NCBI GenBank assembly: GCA_013398175.1
Contig: VZRZ01006460.1
Location: forward strand, 475,863 to 539,862
Direction: 5' to 3'
From: Climacteris rufus
Taxonomy: Eukaryota > Chordata > Aves > Passeriformes > Climacteridae
Length of the DNA stretch: 64,000 bases
The notes under the pieces are model-generated. The model saw only the letters and a program-made list of their open reading frames with translations. It was not told the DNA's origin and did no database searches. A program made the position numbers and the translations under genes. Each line of letters starts with the position of its first letter. The stretch's first letter is position 1. This document shows positions 38,601-51,143 of this stretch, in pieces.

Positions 38601-38773
38601 CTGCAGTTTTCAGCTGAAAACTTCCCTACATTGCAAGGAAGCAAGGAAAAGAAATGTGAATTTGCTGTTGGGGTACAAACTCCCAGGGAGCTCTTAACCT
38701 CACTGCCACCACTCCTCTGACCACCCCTTGCCTGGGAGCACTCTGCTCCTGGTAAGGTCTGCAAGAGTGAAAG
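35672..38773. other. Unassigned non-coding DNA
   Basis: No gene was recognised. Around 37087-37640 several frames are open on both strands (for example 37087-37422 minus, whose codons follow a CTCCTTTACAG sequence resembling a splice acceptor near 37259). I do not recognise the encoded sequence and no matching donor is clear. The last 180 bases before 38774 are the left flank of the solo LTR. Confidence 0.5.
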
Positions 38774-38930
38774 TGTTGCCTTAGGTTTTAACCCTTATAT
38801 TTTTCAAATTCTGTATTGCCTGTTGTGTATGCTTTATAGCTTGTTAGCTGCTGTTCTCTATGGACATAACAGTGCCTCTCCGGGCTTGCTCTTCAAGGAC
38901 ACTTGGACCACCCAGGCCCAAGCTTCTAAA

Positions 38931-39034
38931 GGGGCGGGGGGAGGGGAGGAGAGCGAGCTAAGGGAGCTAGGGGGAAATTGCAAAGTTTTAATTGGTAAAT
39001 CTATGCTGATATGCAAATGGACCAAACCTATAAA
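38931..39034 (+). promoter_or_regulatory. U3 promoter elements of the solo LTR
   Basis: In order: a GC-box-like GGGGCGGGGG (38931-38940) leading into further G runs, an octamer ATGCAAAT (39011-39018) and a TATA box TATAAA (39029-39034) 11 bases beyond it. Octamer directly upstream of TATA is the arrangement of octamer-dependent promoters bound by Oct-1/Oct-2. Transcription would start near 39055-39060 and run rightwards into flanking DNA. Activity is inferred from motifs only. Confidence 0.6.
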
Positions 39035-39123
39035 GGTGTGGAGAACTCGTGACTCATCGTCCATTTTGGGTGATGCCCCTGTGGGGCTTTGTCTGCCCTA
39101 AATGAACCTTTGAAGGCCTTTCA

Positions 39124-39129
39124 AATAAA
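39124..39129 (+). terminator. Polyadenylation signal of the solo LTR
   Basis: AATAAA lies 95 bases after the TATA box, with a T-rich CCTTTTATTCC stretch following. This is the expected position for the end of R in a short-R LTR. Cleavage would be expected about 15-25 bases further on. Confidence 0.65.
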
Positions 39130-40419
39130 TACCCACCTTTTATTCCCTTACTCCTGACTAGTCTCAGTTTTTGGGCTAGCCTTTTCAGGCAACAAAAGCA
39201 GAAATCTTTACAAACATTTAGCTGAACTAAAATACTGAATTTTAAGATGTCATGCCTATGCCGTTTTAGTCAGCCCTGCGAAAGTGCTGAGTGAAAGTTT
39301 ATGATGAACACTTAATTAGGATAAACAAATTTTTGAGTTGCAGCCAAAACAGAGCTCTGCCATGGCAACTCTATTAAGTGCAAATGATACAACAGGGTGT
39401 CTGACAAGCACTGGCTTCTCTCTTCTCTGATCCTATCTAACATACGTGGTATCCAATCAGTGTCTTCAGGCCATGCTCCTTTGGTTTTGTTCAGTGTCTT
39501 TCTACACACACATTCAAACAAGTATTTTGCCCTATATGCCTTTTTATCAACTAGTCTAAATCAAAACACCTCCAGGAAAAAAATCAGAAAACACCATGTG
39601 TATGATGTCATAGGCAGTTTTTCCACTTGAATTTGACTTATTTCATGTTCTCAGAGTTCCTCCTTTAAGTGTCCTCCTCCCTCTATCTTCCTGTCTTTGT
39701 GCTTCATGTTCCTCCACCAGAATTACTGGCACTATGCTAGCAGAATATTATTTTTTTTCACTCAGGATGTGAAAAACACTGTGATCCTTCTCATGAAAAG
39801 ACTTTTTGAAAATATGGAAAACTAGGTCAAGGGATTCAAAGGCAATTGCCCTGAGAAAATACTGGCTACACTGAAGAGTTAGCATGGGTTTAGTTGCAGA
39901 ACTGCTAGCCTGCTCTGAGAATACCTCTGTCCAAATCTGAGTATTTTTTAGGTAGGAACCACGAGATCAGAAAACTTAGAAACATAGCAAAAGGCTTGAA
40001 ACAGAAAGATGTTTCAACAGGAAGTCCCTTTGGTAGATAGGTAACATCCAATTCTAATTTCTTATTCAATTAAGATCTTTATTTTGGACCAAACAGAAAA
40101 TGCGATTTCACTTAGGGAATCTCAAGCTGGTCCCTTTGAGAGCACGTTCTGCTCTTGGTGAAAGCAAACCAGAAAGAGGAAAAATCAGATAGTGCAAAAT
40201 GTTGTGGGTTTTTTTCCTGAATCAAAGCACTTGGTCAGTCAGGTCAGATACTCTGGGCTAGCAGGTGAGACATGGCTGCTTTTGCTCTAGACCTCATGCT
40301 CACCTGGGACTTTACCTGGCTGTAATCAAATCCCTTTCCTTTGCTATGAATGCTGCATAACCCAGTTGGTCTCTAAAAATATGGCAAAATGGGGAAAGAA
40401 AGCCAGAGGGCTCAACAGG

Positions 40420-40505
40420 CAAAGAGAAGGGAGAGAAGGAGGGAGAAGGTGCAAGAAGGCAGACAGGGGGTCTGAGGGCAGGAGGGGGCACAAGAAAGAG
40501 ACAGA
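40420..40505 (+). repeat. Purine-rich low-complexity tract
   Basis: About 85 bases strongly biased to A and G on the plus strand, with a few C and T interruptions, no fixed period. Open frames across it are rich in Arg, Gly, Lys and Glu for this reason. Confidence 0.65.
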
Positions 40506-41832
40506 GTGCTGCTCCAGGCACTTAAGCTTGGTCTGGTCCCATGGGATGGGTGAAGGGGCCTCCTGACTGGACTAGTCTGGATCATCCAGTGACTGAGGCT
40601 TGCTAATAAAGGGAAAAGTCTCCATGGCAAAGGAGGCCTTCCACTGGGGAATTCCCCAAACATCTGCTCTGCCCAAAGCTTCCTTTTTCTCAAGATGCCA
40701 AAAAAAGCAGGGATGGGGGAAGGGAAACACAGACTTTCGTTATTTCAGTCACCATTCAGGACTGAAATGCAATATACAAATTTTGTTCTAATTTTCGGTT
40801 CCCACACTTTTTTCTTTGCCAGATAGGAACTTTGGGCTTTGGTGCTGCCAGTAATCTTCCCCACCTGTACTAATTTCAGTTTTTTGACCGCCTCCATCTC
40901 TTTTTCAGCCATTTTCATTCATTGCTCTAAGTAGTTTAACACAACTGTACTCTGCTTTCCTCCTCTGAGTTCCCAGTTTGTTCAAACATGGGAGGATTTT
41001 GGACAGGTAAGCTTGGAATGGCCCCATTCCCCACCCTGCCCACCCAACAGCCTTCAGCTGCTAAAACACATTTACATAGGCCTGAAGACATCCTTTTTCT
41101 CCACACAGACATGCAAGGGAAGTAGAAAGATCTGCATGGAAAAGATAACAAAACACAAGTTTAGCTGGATAAGCCTTACTTCTAGTACCAAAGCACTGAT
41201 ACAACTGCCTCATGTGGTTGCAGTTTACCCTTGTTTAATGAAGAGAAGAGAAAACCTCTTCTTTGGTGAATCCAGCCACAGATATTACCTGAACCTATGC
41301 TATAATCTTCCCCATTTGACATTCTCACTAATTCCCCTTTACAGCAGCACAGGCCATCTCTATTCACACATTGGAAGACCTAAGTGCTTTCATTTTGCTA
41401 GGTGTTTAAAACCAGAAATTGCAGTCTGTGCATATTCCCTGTATTGGAACAAGGACCATGGTTCTGATGGAATGTCCAGGATATTACAGACTAAAGCAAT
41501 ATGAAGTTTTATTTCCAATAAACAAGTCTTCATTTAACAAAATTGCGTGAGTATTACAAGCTTAAGAAAAGAAAGATCTGAATTATATGTTGAATTAATC
41601 CTCTGGAGCCAATAGTCCAACAACACATGTGTTCAATGTTATTATTCCTGTGTCCAGAAATTTCAGTACAAGCTGATCACTTGAGGCAAAAATAAATCCC
41701 TGTTGGCAAATGGACAGCATTTGTTGACTAGCTAAATAAGTTGTACATTTCATTTGCCAACAATGTCTGATGGGCCAAAAAAGGCCTTTTTGAAGTAATT
41801 TAGTTTTGGAAAAGACAAGTATTAAAAGACAA

Positions 41833-41848
41833 TTTTTTTTTTTTTTTT
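41833..41848 (+). repeat. T16 homopolymer
   Basis: A run of 16 T. The minus-strand sequence running into it has no polyadenylation signal or recognisable gene, so a retroposed copy is not supported. Confidence 0.9.
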
Positions 41849-42926
41849 GTGAAAAACATTAACCCCAAAATCTGAAACAGGTGAAGGATGTACAGAAATG
41901 ATGCCATTATTTGTACTGAATTTTACTGGAATTTCAGGGTTCTTTGTGTGATAGATTTTGAGGCACATCATTATGCTGCTGTGACCTGGCTTCAGGTCAT
42001 CGGCTGATCCTCTCTCCATACTCAGGACAGGTCTCCTCCTTTTTTGCTGTAAGGCTCCAAGGGAAATCCTGGCCACCCACTCAGCCCTACAGTAGCATAT
42101 CTGCTCCACTAAAGGGGAGTTTCCCATGCCCAAGCCTGGGAAGGTGAATGCTAAGAAAATCTGAGCTGGAAAGAACAATGGATGGGATTTGTTGCAGGGT
42201 TTTTTTACTTAGCATAGTCAAGGTCTGGGAAACACAGGTATAGGACCCTCTACAGAAAATATGGTCTGAAACAAGGGGAATAAAACGTGAGCCAGAAGGT
42301 TCTCCCAAATGCTGACCACACAACACAGCATAGCAGGGCAGCAATTTGACTATTTTTCTTATTACCAGTTCATTATTAAGGGGTAACTAAAAAGGACCTT
42401 ATAGATTTTTATTTCTTTCTTTCTATTTCTTCAGAGAAATCTGAAGAAGCTTCTTTAGGTCATGCTTTACCATTGAGAATATCCTGAGATTACTGTTTGT
42501 GGTGGTTATTTTACATCCCTATAGCTCCCAAATGTGTGTTCTTACTTTCAGAGGGATAACAGTACTGACTTACAAGAGGAACAAGATGACAGCACAAAGA
42601 AATCTGAAAAATATTTTGTTTCTTGCGTGGGTAATTTATTTGCTAAAAAAGCAATAGTTTCATGTAGATCAAAATTAACAGGGTTTTTTTATATAAGAAT
42701 TTTAAATTAATCATTCCAGTGTCTCCTTAAAGTAAAATATTTTTATATTCTCAAGTTAAAAAGTTTGAAATGAAAGGGAATTTTTACTTCAAGCTACATC
42801 AAAGTTGGTCAGACATAAAACTGGAGATGTCAAAGAGCACTCCTGTTTTACCAGGGGAAAAATAAGTCTGCCTTTATGGTACAGAAACTCAAATTCCTTT
42901 TGAATTATGAGCTTCTACTGAATATT

Positions 42927-42942
42927 AAAAAAAAAAAAAAAA
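42927..42942 (+). repeat. A16 homopolymer
   Basis: A run of 16 A followed by GAAGAAG. No clear polyadenylation signal or retrosequence precedes it. Confidence 0.9.
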
Positions 42943-45900
42943 GAAGAAGTCTTAATTTTGAGAGAACCATTTTATTTTATATATAAAAATTAAGATAGAA
43001 TGTCAAGGAACATTATGTTTGTCTATTTTTTTTCAGTGCAAATTATAGTTACATGAAATGTTTATTAATAATTTCAACAGCGTGCAAAAAAAACCCCAAG
43101 CAAACCATATAATCTCCTATACTTCCCCAATCTTTCCCCAGACATTAAAATAACTGCTACACCACAAACATCAAGTCAAAAACATATTTATTTATGGTCA
43201 TTTTCCTATGCCATTTCCTATGACTGTAGACATTGGGTTACTCTACAACAGAATATTTTCCTTTCAAAAAATGAGAACTAGAGGGCCTTTGCTAAACAAA
43301 ACTTTCTTCCTAAAATATTCTCTAATGACATGGGAGAAAGGGGTTTTTTTCAAGTGGTCACTTTGTAAAACTTAAAATTTTGAGGGAACAGAAAATAAAC
43401 CCCATTTTTAACTAGGGTCTAATGGCCCCTTGCTGGCTGTAGGAGAATTGGTTCAATTACACTGTGACCAGTGTCATTGCATATCAATAGATGGAACCTC
43501 TAATAATGCCAATAAACCATTTCTTTTGTTTCCTTTGTTAAGCAGTTTGGCTTGAAGCAATAAATTGGGGACAACAGCATCAAGTATCATCCTATGCTTG
43601 TGAAACTGTTACGGGGCACAGAACATTTTGGCATTTCAAATGTCCAACCTAGAAGGGGCCTCACCCTACGCTGGCCCACATCTCCTCTCTTGCCTGTTGT
43701 TCTCGCTGTTCACGCTTCAAGAAATGGCAGAATTTAAAAATTGCCAACTTTAGATCCAAATGGAATACACTCCTTTTCTCTTGTCAGTCTGACCAAAAAT
43801 AGCACTTGGGTTTCAAACTGACCTTATACTGTGGCTTGTTCTTAAATAATCAGTTAATTAAAAGGTGATATATCACAAACACCAGAACTTTAAATAAATT
43901 TAGTCATCTAAAAAAAGAACTGATAGCTTTTCCTCAGGGGAATAGTACTAGTAGCTTACTGAGGAAAGCTTAACCTCCAAGGCCAGTCTAGCTAACTATG
44001 GCCTTAGGGACTAATCCTTGTAAAGTCCATCTGGAGAATGTCCTAATTCCACTGCCTGCTCTTCACAATCAGCCTTCTGCTTTTTTCACCACCCTTGCAT
44101 CCGTTTAGTGTCCTCATTTGCTTTCTAATGACTTTCTAAAGTGAACTCCGATCTGGTTTCTTTCCCAGATGACCTTTAGCTGGCTTTCCTTTCCATTCTT
44201 TCCTACATCATGGCAATATGAGCTGTGATGCTCTTATCAATATGAGTATCATATCAATACCATATGTTCCCGACACAGAGCAGGTAACCAACAAAAAAGC
44301 TGAGACATGGTAAAACACACCTGTAACTTCCCAAAAGAGTAGGTGGAGCTCAGTAGACATCTGAGCCACTTTTGCACTCTGAATCGAGTAAAGCTGCTGA
44401 AAGATTTTAGCCCTGGTAGCCAGGGCCAATGCTTCCAGTGTAGTTTCCGGTGGAACTTCATGCTTTTCTGAAGTTCTGATAACTCAGCATGGTGGTGTTA
44501 AAGATGAGGCAGTGACTCTGTTCTGAACAAGGTCACGTGCTTTAGCAGTTTCAAATATGTCTACCAGCCTGATTGTTAAATTCTGCAAGTACTACGAAAC
44601 TCTTGTCCTTCTTGGAATCCATCCTCAGAGCTGTCATGCAATTACCACAAACCTACTTTCATTTGGAGAGAAATGTAGCAATAACAGCCTGATTTCTGGT
44701 ATTGTGTTTATTGTTTCACCTTCAGAGTATAAGCATAGTTTCTTAATTGCAGTCTCTAATTCAGGGCTCTTCATCCTTTTACATATCTCTAAATTTTATT
44801 CCTAAGACAAGAAAGGAGATGGGGCAGAGTGCACTCCTGCATAACATGTGCATAGAGCCTGCTTGTCTTAGCCTCTGTGCCTCATACCTCCCAGGAACCC
44901 TCAGAGAAGAAGTCTGAGGATCTCTAGTGGTATGTGGACCAAGAGCTGAAAAGCAGGAAGCCAGAAGTCCTCACATAAGGAAGTGAAAATACTGCAGTGT
45001 TGTAATCACTGTAACATTACACGTACCAGATCATGGAGGCGAGTAAGACAGTTCATCCCTGCTGTAATTTCTTGTTCCATTCCAGTTTTCAAGTGTAAAC
45101 TCTTTAAGTAATTAAGCCTTGCACTTAAAAGAGCTTGTTGAAGGAGCCTTGTGATAGCGTTAATTCTCTAATGTCCTGACACACTGACCTGAAATGCTCA
45201 ATTCCCTTTACAGCATCAGGCTTCTTACTAACAGGGAAATCTTTGATAGCGAGGACTTGACAACCTGGCAGTACCCTAGAAGTGAAAAACTCCTTGGGTA
45301 AAAATAAGTTGGGTTAAACAGATACACCTATGCTAACAGCTAAGTACCTGTTTACACGTATTAGTCACCTCATTAAAAGTATTACTCTAAATAACATGCC
45401 ATTTATATTTGTTAAAGCCATTTCACAGGAAGCTTAACTAAAAAGGAAAGAGGTTAAGGGCCAGATTTTAACCTCTGCATAAGTAGGTGGCTAATCATGC
45501 CTTCAGACACGCGTGGTGGAGGGGGAGGCCCTGAACCAGGGCAGACCTAAAAGATACACACATGCGTAATCACCTATCCAGCTCTTGAGCTTGAGGCATG
45601 TCGTGGGAGAAACAAGAACTAGCACAATTGGGAATACCTTTTACTGCTCTGGGAATAATCCTTTTCTCTTTATGGGGAGGCTTTTAAATTATCTCTCCAT
45701 ATACTATATTAACAACCTGTTTTTTTTCTGAGTGCTGGTCCACATATGTGGTGCGCCTGCAGATGCCGTGTGAGTTGTTCCAGCTCTCTTCAGCCCTGCC
45801 AGGTCTCTCCAGTCCTGACTTGCACACTGTCCTGCTCCTCTTCTTTCCATAGCAGAGATTACCAGCTGTGGGACGCACCCTTATATTCTAGGAACTATGA

Positions 45901-48900
45901 TGTTATTAACAAATTTAGTTTTCCATGTAACTTGAGAGAGGAATAAAAGACGAAATCTCAGCTGACACAGATCATAACCCGTTTGTGATGGGGAAGGTTC
46001 ATCATACTATGCAGAACAATGTCAATTGCTATCAAACAGGAATTTGACTCTTAAAACACAGGCACTGGTGGAGATTCAACCAGCCCTCCCTCAGTCCCAG
46101 TCTCCAGAAGGGCGAGATGGGAGAATAATTCCAGATAAAATGCCTCAGGTGCTATGTGGTTTGGGGGTGCTATATGCTATTCCATTTTCAGTGGGTTCAG
46201 GGGTTTTTTTGGGATTCTTGAACCAGATTCAAAAAGGCCTTTAATGGGCAGCAAGAAAGGGATGGGACTGAAATCACAATTCCTGCCATTTTCCCAGCTG
46301 TGGGCCCAAGCTGTGAGCCAACATCCACCGAGACTCCGACAAAGGGTACAAAACAAGCTGAAGGAGCATATAGATGGGGATGGGAAGCAGTGGGCATGGA
46401 GAGAGGCAGAGTGAAGCCTTCCCCAGCAGTGGCTCTGAGCTGTTTTGTCAGTTCTCAGCCCTCCTGTAGGCACATCCACACCCACCAGAGTGAAAGCCCA
46501 TGTTCAGCTACTATCAAAACCCCAGAAAGTCTTTACTGGCCAAAGGTTTTTGAAGTTTTTAGCTCTCAGCCTGTGTGCAATGCCAGAGTTCTCCTGACAA
46601 ATGAAGCTGAGGAACCTCATGCCTACCCCACCAAGTGAGCCAAGTTGACTTCCTGCATAGGAGGTAACATGGCAGAGTCAAGAAGGAAGAGCTCTGGGTT
46701 CTTGACCCTGCTCTCAGGGCTACTTCATGTGCACTGGTGGAGAAGTATATTAGGAACACACTGGGGTGAAGGACTTTACCCACAGCACAGAAGAGGGACA
46801 GCTCATTGCTCTTGCAGAGTTCCAAAAGAAAAGGCCCGTTCTTGGGAGTCATGGGTCATCACAGGATGATTTACTCCTTGCATAGTGACAGATCCAGATC
46901 AAGGGAAGCCAGACACATCCAATTTGGGTGCTGGAGAGCCAAAAACCACAATGCACGAGCTGTCCCCTTGGCTAACTCCAGGCGGTTATGGGCAGGGTAC
47001 CAGCAGGAGGTGAAACCTACTCTGAAATGCCAAATTCTCTTCAAGTGCTCAACAGGCACCACAAAGCCCTCACCCAGGGTTTGGGCCTCTGTTTGGGAAG
47101 TCAGACATCAGCAGGTGTTTTGCCATTTAACCTCTAGGCACCTGTGTTCTCTATTGGATTGGGCCTATCAGATCAAATCTGGAAAATTATTTGTGTTTGT
47201 GCTTTGCTCAGCAGTGTGTGCAAGGGAGCAGAAATGTGAGATATGCAGATATCCTCTGTCCATGCCTAAGCACAGCCAAAATAATTACCAAGTGGTGATG
47301 AAAGTGACCCATGAGAGAATCACAGAACTCCATGCTAAACAAGCTAAGATAAAATTATTGTCACAGAAGTAAAGGGATAATAGCAACAGGTTTCATTAAA
47401 GGAAAAGGAGATGTCTAATCTTCTGTACAGTGACTAATTTCTCTTGCTGGAGATAACACCTTTAGGAATAGAAGAATCCTAATGTTCCCATGTTCCCTTC
47501 TGAAATACTTAGAAATGTGTTACTGGAAACTTACTTTGAATATATATCAGGACCACTCACAAGGGGGATGAATCACTGATTTACAAGAACAAAGACAAGA
47601 GGTTTGCTTTTTGTTGTTTTTTTTTTCAATGTAGTTGTTTCTACAGAATTTAGCTAATTTGCCTCAGAGTTGGATTGTAGACATACTGAAAAATGACATA
47701 AGGCTTCATGTAAGCTGAAACATTATTATTCAATAAAGATTTCAAGTTAATAATATGAGATTTAAATTGTTTCAGGAGAAAAGTATTTAAATAACTGTAA
47801 ATTTACAGGTGTATCATATTACTTCCAATCACTCATTTGAACTTCTGAAATATCTTAAGGACATGTGAGGTGAGATGAGATGGTGACTTCCTAATTATCT
47901 GACTGAGGTATTGTTGTGTGACATTGCCTGGCTGGAGTTCTGTGGATGCCAGGAGACAAGTAGAGCCTGAGCAGCATTGAGGGAAAAGAAGGCAATGCAA
48001 GCCCCAGCCACAGGATCCTATGGTGCAGCCTGTGTCCAGAGGACATCAGCTGAGCAAGTCCAGAGATTGTCCCTTCAGGAAACACAACAACATCTCTCTT
48101 TTTAGAAATGTCTTCTCACATTAAAAAAAAAATAAATAACTTGGACCAAGCACCTTCCCATATTCCATTAATCCACCCTTACTCTCCAAAATATGAGACA
48201 GAAAAGAGGGAAATTTACTAGTAAAGTCATGGGAAGATAAAAATCACTTTGAGTTTGACTCAGAAGGGGGAGAATTCAGCAGAGACTCAATTCTGTTGCT
48301 GCTGACTTTATGTAGAGCATACTCAGGTACTAACAAAATTATAAAACCCAGATAGGTGCCTAGATAATCAGACAGACAGACTGAGCTTATTTGTTTTCTT
48401 GATTTTTCTTTTTGTTGATTGGAAGCCAAAGATCCAAGCAAAGATCTTCACAAAGGCATAGCAGTCTGTAAATAGCATTTTCTCACATAAAGTTGCCTGA
48501 GAGACTGAGGAAGATGAAGAGAAATTAAACCAGTACTTTTAGTGCTTTTTAAATAAAGGAGTATTTGGAGTACATTCTCCATATAATGTGCATGCAGATC
48601 AGCTTTAATAATAACATATGTTGTATTTATAAATTTCAAAGAAGAAAATACTCCAGAGAAAGGATAAGGTGAATCTGAGGAACCTTAAACAAACATTTTT
48701 TCACCATCTTGCTTTCTTCCAAAAGTTTCTTGAACAAGACACTGGATTTTATCATTTAAATCACATTTATAGAAGGTGACAGGTTTAAATTCTGACATGG
48801 TTCTGTTTCTTAGTCCAAGGGCTCATACACCGCTATATCACACAAGTATCTGTTTAGTTACTGAACCTCAACTGTGCAGATTGGGCAAAGTTTCAGGCTT

Positions 48901-51117
48901 TTGTTTAAATTTTCTTGTAAGAATTAGGTCAGTTCTAATCTTCACATTTTAATAACTTCCTTTTCAACTGAAATTTAAATTGCTGAGAAGCTTTGTAGGG
49001 GAGAGGAATATTCCCATAATGATCTCATTTGAATAACCTGAGAAAAATAACATGTGTATTACTCGGTGCAGGTAAGCAGGATGCAGATGAGCAGCCACAG
49101 CCAAATAGTGGTCTCATGTCTTCCCAAAAGACTCAGTTAGACCTGTCTTGGATTTAAGGTTAGGATGAGTAGGATTGTTGACATTGGGTAATTGAGATCA
49201 TCCCCGTGCTAGGCATGGGAATGAGCAGTGCATCCCGGTGAGGTATCTCCACTTGACAGAGAGAAATAGGTGCAGACTGGGCCACCCCTGAGGCTCCAGG
49301 TACAAGCACACTGCCTGTGCAAGGGAGGGAGGACGGAAGAATTCCCCAAAAAGATATAGTAGATGGGTTCTGCTAATTCCTGAGACCTGTAACACAGACT
49401 GTGAGGTATTCAGTCATTATTCCTTAAGGAAAATGTTGCATGGAAAGATAATGGTAATGGATACTCTAACAAGTCACTGACGGGATTTTCCTCTTGCAGG
49501 TCAGACTCCTTGGTCAGCCCAGTGTGGCAGGTGGTGAGAGCAACAAAGTCCCTCCTTCCAGGTGGGCTGTAGTTCAGTTCCTCCTAAACTAATTCTCTGA
49601 GATCTTTCTGAAGCAACAAACCTGTCAAAGAAGCTAAGCCCATCTAGCTCTTATCACACTGTAAGGAACCGGGTACCCATTGCCTGAGGAAGTGGAGACG
49701 TGGACATAGCAGAGGACCGAAGGAACAGTGAAGAAGGGAGAAAGGTGGACTTCCCCAGCTTTTAATCTAGCAGTGGCTTGTCATTAGGTTGGCAGCTCAT
49801 GGTCTATAACACCGGTAAAGACCTTCAGAAAAACAGCAAAGAGAGGATTTCTGCCTGTATTAATTGTCCGACTCTTCAGTGGCCTTTCCACGTGTCAGTG
49901 CAGACCTTCTGCTGCCTCACCTGTAATGACTGACACCCTGAGGGGTGCAGGGTCCTCTCCCACAACATGGAGTTGCAACAGAAATCCAAGTAGCAGCAGC
50001 AGTTTGCATCTAAGGAAGGTTGTCTTCGTTCTTGCTCTGCTCTTGACTAGAGAGAAGCCCCACTAAAACTGATTAACCTTGACAAGCAGATGGAAGATGC
50101 AGGTGAACCAGCATTTCTTTTCATAAAGGACATGGCTTTGTTTTAAAAAATGGTAAGTAAATTTTACAAATTACAAGTCAACATTGTATTATAGAGACCT
50201 CTAATACCATGAATGCCACTTTTAGGCTCAAAAATTATATGTGAGCTTTGCTACCGCACAATGTGTTTATTTTTTTCCCAGGAAACTGGTGCTGCGAACA
50301 AGTTTCTTGCACAAGATGCAGTGTCTCAGAGTCCAAATGATATGGATCAGAAGAGGTAGCCCAGTGTCTAACTCACTCTTTGAGTACATTTTTCAGCCAT
50401 GGTATCCAATGTATCCCTGGATCAGCTCCATCTGGTTTTGCCTTTCCTTATACCCTCTCTAGTTCAGAAACAGAGAATTTTGGACATTTGTAAACCATGG
50501 TCCAATCTGCTTTCCTGGGATGGGTAGTGGTGCCATGAAAGGCACTAGAAACAGAGGTACACCACTATTTCCTGCCTCAGAGTGATGCAAAACTACTTTA
50601 GAGACAGGATTGCGGCAGATTAGAGTTATGAGCCTTGTACTTTAGAAGTCTATGCTGCTGGCAGCCTCAGCCCTTTCAAAACAGTCCCATCTACCACTGG
50701 CTTGCCAGTTTATAAGCCTTGCCAGGTGCTCCCTCACATGCTGCTCTAAAAGAAAACATGATGTTCGGAGAAACTGCCTTTGCATCCACCTTAATGACAT
50801 TTTTACAAGTTCTTGCCCTCACTTCACTGCCTTGTGAACCCATTCCACCCAGACATGTGCTAAGAGCTCTCCTCACCAGAAGAAGGCAAAGAGCATCCAT
50901 GGGCCATCACACACTCCAAGGTAATTCTGTGTCCCTGGGAAATTTGGGAGTCAGGGACTGTAGGACCTGTTTCCAGTGCCTGGCCCTGCCACATCTCCTT
51001 TCGGGATACCCCTGATCAACACCTGGCAGCTACTGGGGTGCCTCAGGGGAGGAGTGGGTGCAGCTGGGTTGCCCTGCCAAGTGTCCCCTCTTCTTTTTTC
51101 CTGTGTTCAACCCACAC
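42943..51117. other. Unassigned non-coding DNA
   Basis: No gene was recognised. The longest frame in the window (46806-47372 plus, 188 codons) lies in a locally GC-richer area (46.0-47.2 kb) where both strands carry several overlapping frames. It has no recognised domain, no good start context and no splice signals, so it is not called. Two exact 12-bp palindromes are present: GTGATATATCAC (43865-43876) and CCACATATGTGG (45740-45751). Confidence 0.55.
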
Positions 51118-51143
51118 TCTCTGCTCTATATCTCTGCTCTATA
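51118..51143 (+). repeat. Exact 13-bp tandem duplication
   Basis: TCTCTGCTCTATA is repeated head to tail with no change (51118-51130, 51131-51143), then AT-rich DNA. It is a recent slippage event. Confidence 0.85.

Larger units (their letters stand above)
38774..39194 (+). mobile_element. Solo LTR of an endogenous retrovirus, complete
   Basis: The 421-bp element begins TGTTGCCTTAGG and ends TTTTCAGGCAACA, giving TG...CA ends and 8-bp terminal inverted repeats (TGTTGCCT / AGGCAACA). It is flanked by the direct repeat AAAG (38770-38773 and 39195-39198), a 4-bp target-site duplication of the kind made by gammaretrovirus-like (class I) integrases. Internal order fits an LTR on the plus strand: GC-rich U3 with GGGGCGGGGG (38931-38940), octamer ATGCAAAT (39011-39018), TATAAA (39029-39034), AATAAA (39124-39129), then a short U5. 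No second LTR or gag/pol/env sequence is nearby, so it is the product of recombination between the two LTRs of a provirus. Family not named. Intact ends suggest it is not very old. Confidence 0.9.
39199..42926. other. Unassigned non-coding DNA with purine-rich tract
   Basis: No gene was found. The 163-codon plus frame at 41013-41504 is unrecognised. A purine-rich low-complexity stretch occupies about 40420-40505 (AGGGAGAGAAGGAGGGAGAAGG and similar). A T16 run lies at 41833-41848 and an A16 run starts at 42927. Confidence 0.6.

Noticed and set aside
38823..39101. 92-codon frame within the solo LTR
   Set aside because: It lies entirely in U3/R of the LTR, which is regulatory, and no coding function is indicated.
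39199..41000. Internal retroviral genes to the right of the LTR
   Set aside because: No gag, pol or env-like reading frames and no second LTR; the exact AAAG duplication shows that the element ends at 39194.
42900..42942. Retroposed processed gene ending in the A16 run
   Set aside because: No polyadenylation signal at the expected distance, no recognisable gene body and no target-site duplication seen.
46806..47372. 188-codon open frame, the longest in the window
   Set aside because: No recognised domain, overlapping frames on both strands, ordinary start context and no splice signals. Frames of this length are expected by chance in 64 kb.
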